A stretch of DNA of 64,000 nt, taken from NCBI RefSeq assembly GCF_000716445.1, contig NZ_JNWK01000030.1:1-64000 (forward strand), in the 5' to 3' direction. A program made the translations under genes and the position numbers. The notes under the pieces are model-generated. The model searched no databases. It saw only the letters and a list, made by a program, of their open reading frames with translations, and was not told the origin of the DNA. Source of the stretch: Streptomyces wedmorensis. GTDB taxonomy: Bacteria; Actinomycetota; Actinomycetes; Streptomycetales; Streptomycetaceae. Below, in pieces: positions 32,906-41,656 of this stretch (its first letter is position 1; each line of letters begins with the position of its first letter).

Positions 32906-34501
32906 TCAGGGGCGGAGGCGGGTGAGGAGGGAGCGCAGGTCGGTGAGGCGGAGGGGGCCGGAGAGGAGGGCGAAGGTGGTGAGGAGGGTGAGGGCACCGG
33001 AGAGGCCGGCGACCACGGGACCGGCCACGTCGGTGAGGCCGACGGCGAAGAAGGCGTACCCGGTGGCCGGCACCGCGGCGAGGAGGAGCCGCGCCAGCGC
33101 GGGGGCCGTACCGCCGGAGGACGTACCGCGCAGTCGCCGTCGCAGGACGTACGCGGTGAGGGCCCAGCCCGCCCACAGGGCGAGGGAGTAGCCGGCGGCC
33201 ATGCCGGCGACGGCCCAGTGGGCCGGGAGGAAGTGGTGGGCGGCGAGGGAGAGGCCCGCGTTGAGCCCGGCGATGACGAGGTTGAGGAGGAAGGGGGTGC
33301 GGGTGTCGCGGAGGGCGTAGAAGGCGCGGGTGCAGACGTACTGGCCGGAGAGGGCGACGAGGCCGGGGGCGAAGGCCATGAGGATCCAGGCCATGGAGCG
33401 GATGTCGTCGCCGGTGGTGGCGCCGTACCGGAAGACGACGGTCATCAGCGGCACGGCGAGCGCGAGGAGCGCGCATGCGGCGGGGACGATCGCGGCCGAG
33501 CTGGTCCGCAGGGCGTGGGAGACGTCCCGGCGGACGCCCGCGAGGTCGCCGTCGGCGGCCGCGCCGCTCATGCGGGGCAGCAGGGCGGTGACGAGGGAGA
33601 CGGTGATGATGCCGTGCGGGACGGTCCAGAGCAGGTAGGCGTTGTTGTACGCGGCGAGGCCTGATCCGCCGGAGGTGACGGCGCCGGCCGAGGTGGCCAG
33701 CCAGGTGGTGACCCAGTAGGCGCCCTGGTTGGTGAGGACGAGCAGCACGAGCCAGCCGGCCGAGCGCAGCGGGGCGGCGAGGCCGCTGCCGCGCCAGTCG
33801 AGCCGGGGGCGCCAGCGGAAGCCGGCGGCGCGCAGCGAGGGGACGAGGGCGAGGGCCTGGAGGGCGATGCCGGCGGTGGTGCCCCAGCCGAGGAGCGCGG
33901 TCTCGCCGGGGGTGAGGGTGCCGCCGTCGCTGACGGCGAGGAAGAGCGTGAAGACGGCGACGACGACCACGTTGTTGAGGACGGGGGTCCACATCATGGC
34001 GCCGAACCGGCCGCGGGCGTTGAGGACCTGGCCGAGGAGCGTGAACAGTCCGAGGAAGAGGATCTGCGGCAGGCAGGCGCGGGTGAAGGCGAGGGTCATC
34101 GCGCGTTGCGCGCCCGTGTAGTCGGTGTAGACGTCGACGATCAGGGGCGCGGCGAGGACCGCGGCCGCGGTCAGGGCGGTGAGGGCGAGCGCGCAGAGGG
34201 TGAGGAGGCGGTCGGTGTAGGCGACGCCGCCGTCCTCGTGTTCCTTGGCGGCCTTGACGAGTTCGGGGACGAAGACGGCGTTGAGGGCGCCGCCGAGGAG
34301 CAGCATGTAGACGATGGTGGGGACGGAGTTGCCGACCGCGTAGCCGTCGGCGACGTACCCGGCGCCGAGGGCGGCGGCGACGACGGAGGCGCGGACGAAG
34401 CCGGTGGCGCGGGAGACGAGGGAGCCGGCGGCCATGAGCGCGCCGCTGCGGAGGACCGAGGCCTTGGGCTCGGCGGGTGTCGCGGTGAGCGTGGCGGTCA
34501 T
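32906..34501 (-). CDS. MurJ/MviN-like lipid II flippase family protein
   Basis: 531 residues with about 14 hydrophobic helices. LRSGALMAAGSLVSRATGFVRASVVAAALG is the family N-terminus. VGNSVPTIVYMLLLGGALNAVFVPELVKA and FGAMMWTPVLNNVVVVAVF are further MurJ signatures. It is thought to move lipid-linked cell-wall precursors outward across the membrane. The ATG at 34501 overlaps the stop of the Fem-type gene (ATGA). It may be a second MurJ copy, as actinomycetes often keep the main one near the chromosome origin region. Confidence 0.88.
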   Translation of the reverse strand: MTATLTATPAEPKASVLRSGALMAAGSLVSRATGFVRASVVAAALGAGYVADGYAVGNSVPTIVYMLLLGGALNAVFVPELVKAAKEHEDGGVAYTDRLLTLCALALTALTAAAVLAAPLIVDVYTDYTGAQRAMTLAFTRACLPQILFLGLFTLLGQVLNARGRFGAMMWTPVLNNVVVVAVFTLFLAVSDGGTLTPGETALLGWGTTAGIALQALALVPSLRAAGFRWRPRLDWRGSGLAAPLRSAGWLVLLVLTNQGAYWVTTWLATSAGAVTSGGSGLAAYNNAYLLWTVPHGIITVSLVTALLPRMSGAAADGDLAGVRRDVSHALRTSSAAIVPAACALLALAVPLMTVVFRYGATTGDDIRSMAWILMAFAPGLVALSGQYVCTRAFYALRDTRTPFLLNLVIAGLNAGLSLAAHHFLPAHWAVAGMAAGYSLALWAGWALTAYVLRRRLRGTSSGGTAPALARLLLAAVPATGYAFFAVGLTDVAGPVVAGLSGALTLLTTFALLSGPLRLTDLRSLLTRLRP

Positions 34502-35688
34502 CGGCGGGCCAGATAGGCCTGGAAGGCGCGGAAGAGCGCCTGGTTGGTCGTGCCCGGCATCGGAATCTCCCACTCGCCCAGTGTCTCGACGACCTGTCCG
34601 CCCGTGCCGAGCTTCCAGCGCAGGAGCCCGTGGGCGCGGTCGTCCGGATCGAGGGTGGAGGGTACCCCGCGCAGGTCGTAGACGGCGGCGCCGGCGGCGT
34701 GGGCGTCGAGCAGCATGCGCCACTGGAGGGCGTTGGAGGGGCGGACCTCGCGGCGGTGGTCGGCCGAGGCACCGGTCTGGTACCAGACGCGCCCGCCGAC
34801 GGTGACCATGGTGTGGGCGGCGAGTATCTCGCCCTCGTGGCGGGCGAGATAGAGCTTCATGCGGCCGGGCTGTTCGGCGTTGAGGGCGGCGTACTGGCGC
34901 TCGTAGTAGGCGAGGGAGCGGCCGAGGCGGAAGCCGTCGCGTTCCTCGGTGACCCGGAGCAGCCGGTAGAAGTCGGGGAGGTCGGCGGCGGAGCCGACGG
35001 TGATCTCGACGCCGGACTTGCGGGCCTTGCGGACGTTGCGCCGCCATTCCTGGTTGAGGCCGGCCCAGAGGTCGTCGGTGGAGCGGCCGGTGAGGGGGAC
35101 CTGGAAGACGTGCCTCGGCTGGGCGTCGGCGCCGTCCCCTGAGTCGCCGCCGCAGCGGCGCCAGCCGCGGGCCCGGAGCCGGTCGACGACGACGGTGCCG
35201 AGCGGGTCGACCTCGTCGGCGAGTACGTCGGCCAGTCGTCGTCCGGTTCCGGTGCGGGCCTTGAGGGTCGCGGCGTTCCACCGGCGGTAGGCGGGTCCGG
35301 GTCCGATGCGCACGGCGAAGGCGCCGGAGGCCCGCAGATGGCCGAGGAGCGGTCCGAGCCAGCCGTCGAGGTCCGGGTCGGCCCAGTCGGCGAAGGGTCC
35401 TTCGGGGAGGTACGCGAAGTACTTGCGGGTGCCGGGGAAAGGGCGCAGGAGGACGAGGGCGACGCCGGTGAGCTCGCCGGACTCGGGCCCCCAGCCGACG
35501 AGTTGGTGGCACCAGCCGTCCTTCACCTGCGCCCAGGAGGGGAGTTGGAGGAAGCTGGGGCCGTCGGCGCCGGCGGACCGGGACGCGAGGAACGCGCGGT
35601 AGGCCTCGGGGGTCACGGGGCCGACCCTGACCGGGCCGAGCGGGGCACGACGGTCGGCGGGTGCGGCCGTCAGGAGCAGAGCGGACAC
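34498..35688 (-). CDS. FemAB/FemX-type peptidoglycan branch transferase
   Basis: 396 residues from GTG 35688, with GGAGG 8 bases upstream. The two GNAT-like Fem domains are seen: FLQLPSWAQVKDGWCHQLVGW, YLPEGPFADWADPDLDGWL, then LNQEWRRNVRKARKSGVEITVG and GRVWYQTGASADHRREVRPSNALQWRM. DLRGVPSTLDPDDRAHGLLRWKLGTGGQ is the conserved Fem C-terminal motif. It uses aminoacyl-tRNA to add an amino acid (often glycine in Streptomyces) to lipid II. ATGA overlap with the MurJ-like gene supports a cell-wall operon. Confidence 0.88.
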   Translation of the reverse strand: MSALLLTAAPADRRAPLGPVRVGPVTPEAYRAFLASRSAGADGPSFLQLPSWAQVKDGWCHQLVGWGPESGELTGVALVLLRPFPGTRKYFAYLPEGPFADWADPDLDGWLGPLLGHLRASGAFAVRIGPGPAYRRWNAATLKARTGTGRRLADVLADEVDPLGTVVVDRLRARGWRRCGGDSGDGADAQPRHVFQVPLTGRSTDDLWAGLNQEWRRNVRKARKSGVEITVGSAADLPDFYRLLRVTEERDGFRLGRSLAYYERQYAALNAEQPGRMKLYLARHEGEILAAHTMVTVGGRVWYQTGASADHRREVRPSNALQWRMLLDAHAAGAAVYDLRGVPSTLDPDDRAHGLLRWKLGTGGQVVETLGEWEIPMPGTTNQALFRAFQAYLARR

Positions 35689-35894
35689 GACGGGAGCCTC
35701 CTGGTTCCGCCCCTCGGTGGTGGGGCGCACAGCAGGCTCACAGCCGAATTCGACGGGGCCGCGCGTCGTATGTGACCGGACCGTGACCGTTGTGCCGCAG
35801 CCCTTGTCACATGGCCGTTCGGCGCCCCACGGGCGCCGCGGCCGACCTACAGTCCGGACATCCCACCCTTCTTCCCTCTCCACGGAGGTCTTCC

Positions 35895-37082
35895 GTGCTG
35901 CCGATACGCACACGCCCGCGTTCCACCCGTCCCGGCCTCGCGGCCGTCGCGCTCGTCGTCTCGCTCACCGCCTGTACGGCCCAGGCCGCGGACGGCGGCG
36001 GCCGGTCGGGGGCGCGGGACCACGGTTCCGCCGCGCCCGCGGCGAAGGTGACGGTCGTGTCCCCGGCGGCCGGGAGCCCCGTGACCGTGAACGCGTCGGG
36101 CGGCACGATCGCCGCGGTGCGGGTCGTCGACGCGGAGGGCGGGACGCTGAAGGGGCGTACGGGCGCGGGCGGCACCAGCTGGGTGTCGGACCGCAAGGCG
36201 GTGCCGGGGACCTCGTACACGGTGGAGGTGACCTCCCGGGCCGGCGACGGCGCGGAGTCGACGACCCGGTCCTCCTTCACCACTCCCGAGCCGGAGAAGG
36301 TCAACAAGCTGACGCTGGCGCCCGGCAAGAACACCACCGTGGGCGTCGGGCATCCGCTGTCGATCGTCTTCGACCTGCCGGTGACGCGGAAGGCGGACGT
36401 GGAGCGGCAGCTCAAGGTCACCACCTCGAACGCGACCGAGGGCTCCTGGGGCTGGGTCAAGGACCACTCGGGCCGGGACCGGGCCGACTGGCGGCCGAAG
36501 GAGTACTGGAAGCCGGGCACGAAGGTGACCCTGGAGGCCGACCTGAACGGCACCGACTCGGGCGGCGGCTGGTTCGTGCGGGACTACCGCACCGGCTTCA
36601 CCGTCGGCGCCTCGCAGGTCGTCAAGGTCGACCTCGACGCCCACCGGCTGACCGTCGTACGGGACGGGCGTACGGTCCGCACCATCCCGGTCTCCGGCGG
36701 CACCCCGGGCGGCGACAAGCGGTCCTGGCGCGGCACGGCCGTCCTGATGGCGAAGGAGGGCACCATCAACATGAACTCGGAGACGGTCGGCCTCGGCGAC
36801 GCCTACGACAAGATGGTCGACTACTCGATGCGGCTGACCTGGTCGGGCATGTACGCCCACGCGGCTCCGTGGAACGCGGCGTACTTCGGCAACGCCAACC
36901 GCAGCTCGGGCTGCATCGGCATGAGCGACGAGAACGCCGCCTCCTTCTACGCCTCCGTGAACGTCGGCGACCCCTTCGAGATCACCGGCCGCGAGACGAA
37001 GGGCACGGTCGCCGAGGGCAACGGCTACGGGGCGTGGAACCTGAGCTGGGAGCAGTGGCGGGCGAAGAGCGCGCTGAGCTGA
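35895..37082 (+). CDS. L,D-transpeptidase lipoprotein (YkuD with Ig-like domains)
   Basis: 395 residues from GTG 35895, with GGAGG 6 bases upstream. Signal peptide and lipobox VVSLTAC. Two Ig-like/LDT IgD regions (KVTVVSPAAGSPVTVNASG, NKLTLAPGKNTTVGVGHPLS) lead to the YkuD domain: VVKVDLDAHRLTVVRDGRTV, TINMNSETVGLGDAYDKM, MYAHAAPWN, then NRSSGCIGMS. The Cys is the catalytic nucleophile for 3-3 peptidoglycan crosslinks. The usual SHGC is SSGC here. It is divergent from the Fem/MurJ operon. Confidence 0.88.
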   Translation: MLPIRTRPRSTRPGLAAVALVVSLTACTAQAADGGGRSGARDHGSAAPAAKVTVVSPAAGSPVTVNASGGTIAAVRVVDAEGGTLKGRTGAGGTSWVSDRKAVPGTSYTVEVTSRAGDGAESTTRSSFTTPEPEKVNKLTLAPGKNTTVGVGHPLSIVFDLPVTRKADVERQLKVTTSNATEGSWGWVKDHSGRDRADWRPKEYWKPGTKVTLEADLNGTDSGGGWFVRDYRTGFTVGASQVVKVDLDAHRLTVVRDGRTVRTIPVSGGTPGGDKRSWRGTAVLMAKEGTINMNSETVGLGDAYDKMVDYSMRLTWSGMYAHAAPWNAAYFGNANRSSGCIGMSDENAASFYASVNVGDPFEITGRETKGTVAEGNGYGAWNLSWEQWRAKSALS

Positions 37083-37113
37083 CGGTCCGGTACGGGCACC
37101 GGCGCCGGCCCCG

Positions 37114-37788
37114 TCAGCCCAGCGCCCTTCGCCAGTCCCGCATCTCCCACATCAGCACCTCCGCGGCGGCGGTCGCCCGGAGCTCCGCGGCGCCGGCGTC
37201 GGTGAGCCGGGCAGCGTCGCCGGGGCCGAGCTCCTCGCCGTCGAGGCGTACCGTCCCCCGGGCCACGTGGACGTAGACGAAGTCGGCGTCCGGTACGGCG
37301 GCGCGGGCGCCCGGTCCGAGCCGGCGGACGTGCAGCCGGGCGTCCGCGGCCGGCAGGTCGTACGGGACCGGGTCGACGGTCCCACGCACCACCTCGTACG
37401 CGGGGTCGCCGCCCGGGGTCAGCGGTGCGAGCCACATCTGGACGAAGACCAGGGGCACGTCGGCGTCGTTGCGCTCGACGTGGCGGACGCCCCCGGCCGA
37501 GCTCAGCCGCTGGAGGTCGCCGGGGCGGACGACCGTCTCGTGACCGGCGGTGTCGCGGTGGGTGAGTTCGCCCTCGACGACCCAGGTGACGATCTCGGTG
37601 TGGCTGTGGGGGTGCTCGTCGAAGCCGGCCCCGGGTGCGAGCCGCTCCTCGTTGACGGCGAGGAGGGCGCCGAAGCGGAGGTTGTCGGGGTCGTAGTGCG
37701 GGCCGAACGAGAGCGCGTGCCGGGTCTCGATCCCGGCCGCCGGGTCGCCGCCGGGGTAGCGCTCTCCGGCGCGCTGGATGCGTATCAC
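37114..37788 (-). CDS. pirin-like cupin protein
   Basis: 224 residues from GTG 37788. Bicupin of the pirin family: NEERLAPGAGFDEHPHSHTEIVTWVVEGELTHRDTAG carries the metal-binding His residues (HPHSHTE), with ERNDADVPLVFVQMWLAP following. Pirins are iron-binding, with quercetinase-like or regulatory roles. The second cupin is shorter (FVYVHVARGTVRLDGEELGPGDAARL). Convergent with the L,D-transpeptidase gene and divergent from fasR. Confidence 0.85.
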   Translation of the reverse strand: MIRIQRAGERYPGGDPAAGIETRHALSFGPHYDPDNLRFGALLAVNEERLAPGAGFDEHPHSHTEIVTWVVEGELTHRDTAGHETVVRPGDLQRLSSAGGVRHVERNDADVPLVFVQMWLAPLTPGGDPAYEVVRGTVDPVPYDLPAADARLHVRRLGPGARAAVPDADFVYVHVARGTVRLDGEELGPGDAARLTDAGAAELRATAAAEVLMWEMRDWRRALG

Positions 37789-38006
37789 GGGCCCACCGTA
37801 GTGCCCGTGCCGAGGGGGTGCCCGGGAAGTCCCGCCCGGCCTCCGGCGCCTGGCGCGCATGCCCGCGCCGGAGGCGGATCCCCACCCGCGCCGGACACGA
37901 ATCCCCGCCCGCGGCGCCGCGGCCCGGCCCCCCGCGACGCCCGCCGGCGGAGGCGAACCCGCCCCGACCCCGCATGCCGGCGTCCCGATAAGGCAGTCTT
38001 GTCCCC

Positions 38007-39188
38007 GTGCCAGAACCCGTGAACGCCGCTCATCCGCACTCCGCGACCCTGAAGCGCCTCGAACAGTCCTCCGGTCGGCTCGCCGCCGGTGCCATCGCCC
38101 GCATGGACGAGACGCTGCCCTGGTACCGCGCGATGCCGCCCGAGAACCGGTCGTGGATCGGCCTGGTCGCCCAGGCCGGAATCGCCGCGTTCACCGAGTG
38201 GTTCCGGCACCCCGAGACGCCACAGGCGATCTCGACGGACGTCTTCGGCACCGCGCCCCGCGAACTGACCCGGGCGATCACGCTGCGGCAGACCGTGGAG
38301 ATGGTCCGCACCACGATCGAGGTCATGGAGTCGGCGATCGAGGAGGTCGCCGCCCCCGGCGACGAGTCCGTGCTCCGCGAGGCACTCCTCGTCTACGCCC
38401 GGGAGATCGCCTTCGCCACCGCCCAGGTGTACGCGCAGGCCGCCGAGGCCCGGGGCGCGTGGGACGCGCGTCTCGAGTCGCTCGTGGTGAACGCGGTGCT
38501 CTCCGGCGAGGCCGACGAGGGCGCCGTCTCCCGGGCCGCCGCGCTCGGCTGGAACTCGCCCGAGCACGTGTGCGTGGTCCTCGGCACCGCCCCCGACGGG
38601 GACAGCGAGCTGACGGTGGAGGCGATCCGGCGGGCCGCGCGGCACGCCAAGCTCCAGGTCCTCACCGGGGTCCTCGGCAACCGCCTCGTCGTCATCGCGG
38701 GCGGCAACGACAACCCGCTGGCCGTGGCGAAGGCGCTGATCGGGCCGTACGCGGCGGGTCCCGTCGTGGCCGGGCCCGTCGTTCCCGACCTGCTCGCGGC
38801 GACCCGCTCCGCGCAGGCCGCGGCGGCCGGCCTCAAGGCCTGTTCGGCGTGGCAGGACGCTCCCCGCCCGGTTCTGGCGGACGATCTCCTCCCGGAGCGC
38901 GCCATCGCCTCCGACCCTTCGGCGCGCGAACAGCTGGTGGAGGAGATCTACAGACCGCTGGAGGAAGCGGGCTCGGCGCTGCTGGAAACTCTCAGTGTCT
39001 ATCTGGAGCAGGCGAGCAGCCTGGAAGGCGCGGCCCGAATGCTCTTCGTCCACCCGAACACCGTGCGCTACCGGCTTCGACGTGTGACCGACGTCACCGG
39101 CTGGTCACCCTCCGACGTGCGCTCGGCCTTCACCCTGCGGATCGCCCTCATCCTGGGGCGCTTGGCTGACGGAGATCCGCAGTCCTAG
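38007..39188 (+). CDS. fasR: PucR-type activator of fatty acid synthesis
   Basis: 393 residues from GTG 38007. The C-terminal PucR-type HTH is visible: LLETLSVYLEQASSLEGAARMLFVHPNTVRYRLRRVTDVTGW. The N-terminal helical part (MDETLPWYRAMPPENRSWIGLVAQAGIAAFTEWF) and middle GGDEF-like segment match the FasR group. In S. coelicolor FasR activates the fabD-fabH-acpP-fabF operon, which follows directly here. The -35 box for fabD appears to lie in the 3' end of this gene. AGTCTT seven bases upstream of the GTG might be a -10 with a leaderless start. Confidence 0.93.
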   Translation: MPEPVNAAHPHSATLKRLEQSSGRLAAGAIARMDETLPWYRAMPPENRSWIGLVAQAGIAAFTEWFRHPETPQAISTDVFGTAPRELTRAITLRQTVEMVRTTIEVMESAIEEVAAPGDESVLREALLVYAREIAFATAQVYAQAAEARGAWDARLESLVVNAVLSGEADEGAVSRAAALGWNSPEHVCVVLGTAPDGDSELTVEAIRRAARHAKLQVLTGVLGNRLVVIAGGNDNPLAVAKALIGPYAAGPVVAGPVVPDLLAATRSAQAAAAGLKACSAWQDAPRPVLADDLLPERAIASDPSAREQLVEEIYRPLEEAGSALLETLSVYLEQASSLEGAARMLFVHPNTVRYRLRRVTDVTGWSPSDVRSAFTLRIALILGRLADGDPQS

Positions 39189-39209
39189 ACTTTTGTCGAA
39201 GACCAACAA
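39162..39209 (+). promoter_or_regulatory. candidate fabD promoter and FasR site
   Basis: -35 TTGGCT (39162-39167), 18-base spacer, -10 TAGACT (39186-39191), overlapping the fasR stop codon. Just after is a TTGT-N8-ACAA-like element (TTGTCGAAGACCAACAA, 39193-39209). FasR is known to bind the fabD promoter region in S. coelicolor; the exact site here is inferred. Confidence 0.5.
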
Positions 39210-39277
39210 TTCCCCCGACGGTTCTTCGTCCTTGTCCCCACGGGCGCCGGGAGCCGTCCGCAAGAGAGAGTGTGAGG

Positions 39278-40195
39278 GTGCTCGTACTCGTCGCTCCCGG
39301 CCAAGGCGCTCAGACGCCCGGCTTCCTGACTCCCTGGCTCGAACTCCCCGGCGCCGCCGACCGCATCGCGGCCTGGTCCGACGCCATCGGACTCGACCTC
39401 GCCCACTACGGCACGAAGGCGGACGCGGACGAGATCCGTGACACCGCCGTGGCACAGCCGCTCCTCGTCGCCGCCGGCCTGCTGTCGGCCGCGGCGCTCG
39501 GCGACGTATCGCCCGGCGTCGTCGCCGGTCACAGCGTCGGCGAGTTCACCGCCGCCGCGTTCGCGGGCGTGCTCGACGACACCGCCGCGCTGCGTCTCGT
39601 CCGGACCCGCGGGCTCGCGATGGCCGAGGCCGCCGCGATCACCGCGACCGGCATGTCCGCGCTGCTCGGCGGCGACCCCGAGGTCACCGTCCCGCACCTC
39701 GAGAAGCTCGGCCTCACCGCGGCCAACGTGAACGGCGCCGGCCAGATCGTGGCCGCCGGCACCCTGGAGCAGCTGGCCGCCCTGGAGGCGGACAAGCCCG
39801 AGGGCGTCCGCCGGGTCGTCGCGCTCAAGGTCGCCGGTGCCTTCCACACGCACCACATGGCCCCGGCCGTGGCGAAGCTGGAGGAGGCCGCGGCGCAGCT
39901 GTCCCCGGCCGCCCCGACCACGCGCTACGTCTCCAACAAGGACGGGCAGGTCGTCGCCGACGGCGCCGAGGTCCTGGCCCGTCTGGTCGGCCAGGTCGCG
40001 AACCCGGTCCGCTGGGACCTGTGCATGGAGACCTTCCAGGAGCTCGGTGCCACGGCGCTGATCGAGGTGTGCCCCGGAGGCACCCTGACCGGCCTCGCCA
40101 AGCGCGCCCTTCCGGGCGTCGCGACCGTCGCCCTCAAGACTCCCGACGACCTCGACGCGGCCCGTACGCTCATCGCTGAGCACGCGGCCGTCTGA
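39278..40195 (+). CDS. fabD: malonyl-CoA:ACP transacylase
   Basis: 305 residues from GTG 39278 (MLVLVAPGQGAQTPGF), with GAGAGAG 7 bases upstream. A GTG at 39272 is one base from that site and less likely. The active site GHSVGEF puts the nucleophile Ser near residue 86; QGAQ at the N-terminus forms the oxyanion region, and AGAFHTHHM holds the conserved His. It loads malonyl units onto ACP for type II fatty acid synthesis. First gene of the operon, followed by fabH 18 bases on. Confidence 0.95.
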   Translation: MLVLVAPGQGAQTPGFLTPWLELPGAADRIAAWSDAIGLDLAHYGTKADADEIRDTAVAQPLLVAAGLLSAAALGDVSPGVVAGHSVGEFTAAAFAGVLDDTAALRLVRTRGLAMAEAAAITATGMSALLGGDPEVTVPHLEKLGLTAANVNGAGQIVAAGTLEQLAALEADKPEGVRRVVALKVAGAFHTHHMAPAVAKLEEAAAQLSPAAPTTRYVSNKDGQVVADGAEVLARLVGQVANPVRWDLCMETFQELGATALIEVCPGGTLTGLAKRALPGVATVALKTPDDLDAARTLIAEHAAV

Positions 40196-40213
40196 CAAGG
40201 AGTGTCGAGAAGC

Positions 40214-41245
40214 ATGTCGAAGATCAAGCCCAGCAAGGGCGCCCCGTATGCGCGGATCCTCGGTGTCGGCGGCTACCGCCCCACCAGGGTCGTGCCGAAC
40301 GAGGTGATCCTCGAGAAGATCGACTCGTCCGACGAGTGGATCCGCTCGCGCTCCGGCATCTCCACCCGCCACTGGGCCTCGCCGGAGGAGACCGTCACCG
40401 CGATGTCGGTGGAGGCCTCGGGCAAGGCCATCGCGGACGCCGGTATCACCGCCGAGCAGATCGGTGCCGTGATCGTCTCCACGGTCTCGCACTTCAAGCA
40501 GACTCCGGCCGTCGCCACCGAGATCGCCGACAAGGTGGGCGCGGGCAAGCCGGCCGCGTTCGACATCTCCGCCGGCTGCGCGGGCTTCGGCTACGGCCTG
40601 ACGCTCGCCAAGGGCATGATCGTCGAGGGTTCGGCGGAGTACGTCCTCGTCATCGGCGTGGAGCGGCTCAGTGACCTGACCGACCTGGAGGACCGCGCGA
40701 CGGCCTTCCTGTTCGGCGACGGCGCCGGCGCCGTGATCGTCGGCCCCTCGGACGAGCCGCACATCGGCCCGACCGTCTGGGGTTCCGAGGGCGACAAGTC
40801 CGAGACGATCAAGCAGACCGTCCCGTGGAACGACTTCCGCGTGGGCGACGTCTCGAAGCTGCCGCTCAACGAGCAGGGCGAGGTCAAGTTCCCCGCCATC
40901 ACGCAGGAGGGTCAGGCGGTCTTCCGCTGGGCCGTCTTCGAGATGGCGAAGGTCGCCCAGCAGGCGCTGGACGCCGCCGGCATCACGGCGGACGACCTCG
41001 ACGTCTTCATCCCGCACCAGGCGAACATGCGGATCATCGACTCGATGGTGAAGACTCTGAAGCTGCCGGAGCACGTCACGGTCGCCCGTGACGTGGAGAC
41101 CACCGGCAACACCTCGGCCGCCTCGATCCCGCTCGCCATGGAGCGGCTCCTGGCGACCGGGCAGGCGAAGAGCGGCGACACCGCGCTCGTCATCGGCTTC
41201 GGGGCGGGTCTCGTCTACGCCGCGACGGTCGTTACTCTCCCCTAG
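40214..41245 (+). CDS. fabH: beta-ketoacyl-ACP synthase III
   Basis: 343 residues from ATG 40214. AAGGAG lies 11 bases upstream, at the fabD stop. It starts fatty acid synthesis by condensing an acyl-CoA with malonyl-ACP. In streptomycetes branched acyl-CoA primers are used. The triad is visible: Cys122 (ISAGCAGFGYGL), His in FIPHQANMRI and Asn in TTGNTSAAS. Full family length. Confidence 0.95.
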   Translation: MSKIKPSKGAPYARILGVGGYRPTRVVPNEVILEKIDSSDEWIRSRSGISTRHWASPEETVTAMSVEASGKAIADAGITAEQIGAVIVSTVSHFKQTPAVATEIADKVGAGKPAAFDISAGCAGFGYGLTLAKGMIVEGSAEYVLVIGVERLSDLTDLEDRATAFLFGDGAGAVIVGPSDEPHIGPTVWGSEGDKSETIKQTVPWNDFRVGDVSKLPLNEQGEVKFPAITQEGQAVFRWAVFEMAKVAQQALDAAGITADDLDVFIPHQANMRIIDSMVKTLKLPEHVTVARDVETTGNTSAASIPLAMERLLATGQAKSGDTALVIGFGAGLVYAATVVTLP

Positions 41246-41256
41246 GCACACCGGAT

Positions 41257-41281
41257 CCTTCCGGAAGCCCCCCTTTTTTTA
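41257..41281 (+). terminator. possible attenuator between fabH and acpP
   Basis: A CTTCCGGAAG palindrome (near 41256-41265) is followed by a C run and seven T residues (41274-41280), a rare T run in this GC-rich DNA. It may partly terminate or mark processing so that acpP is expressed differently from fabH. Confidence 0.4.
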
Positions 41282-41310
41282 CCGAAGTAACCGCAAGAAG
41301 GAGCGCCACT

Positions 41311-41577
41311 ATGGCTCACACCCAGGAGCAGATCGTCGAGGGTCTCGCCGAGATCGTCAACGAGATCGCCGGTATCCCGACCGAGGACGTCCAGCTGGAC
41401 AAGTCCTTCACCGACGACCTGGACGTCGACTCGCTGTCCATGGTCGAGGTCGTCGTCGCCGCCGAAGAGCGCTTCGACGTCAAGATCCCCGACGAGGACG
41501 TCAAGAACCTCAAGACGGTGGGCGACGCTGCCGACTACATCCTGAAGCACCAGGACGGCGGCATCTCGAAGGGCTGA
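41311..41577 (+). CDS. acpP: acyl carrier protein
   Basis: 88 residues, acidic, with the phosphopantetheine site DVDSLSMVE (Ser41). The start ATG 41311 has AAGGAG upstream. It carries growing acyl chains for FabD, FabH and FabF as a cytoplasmic carrier. It lies between fabH and fabF on the same strand, 65 bases after fabH. Confidence 0.97.
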   Translation: MAHTQEQIVEGLAEIVNEIAGIPTEDVQLDKSFTDDLDVDSLSMVEVVVAAEERFDVKIPDEDVKNLKTVGDAADYILKHQDGGISKG

Positions 41578-41656
41578 ATCGGCCCTTGTTGACTCGGTAC
41601 GCCACCCGGCGGTGGCGCCGTATTCCGACCATCACACACATGGAGAACGAATTCCT

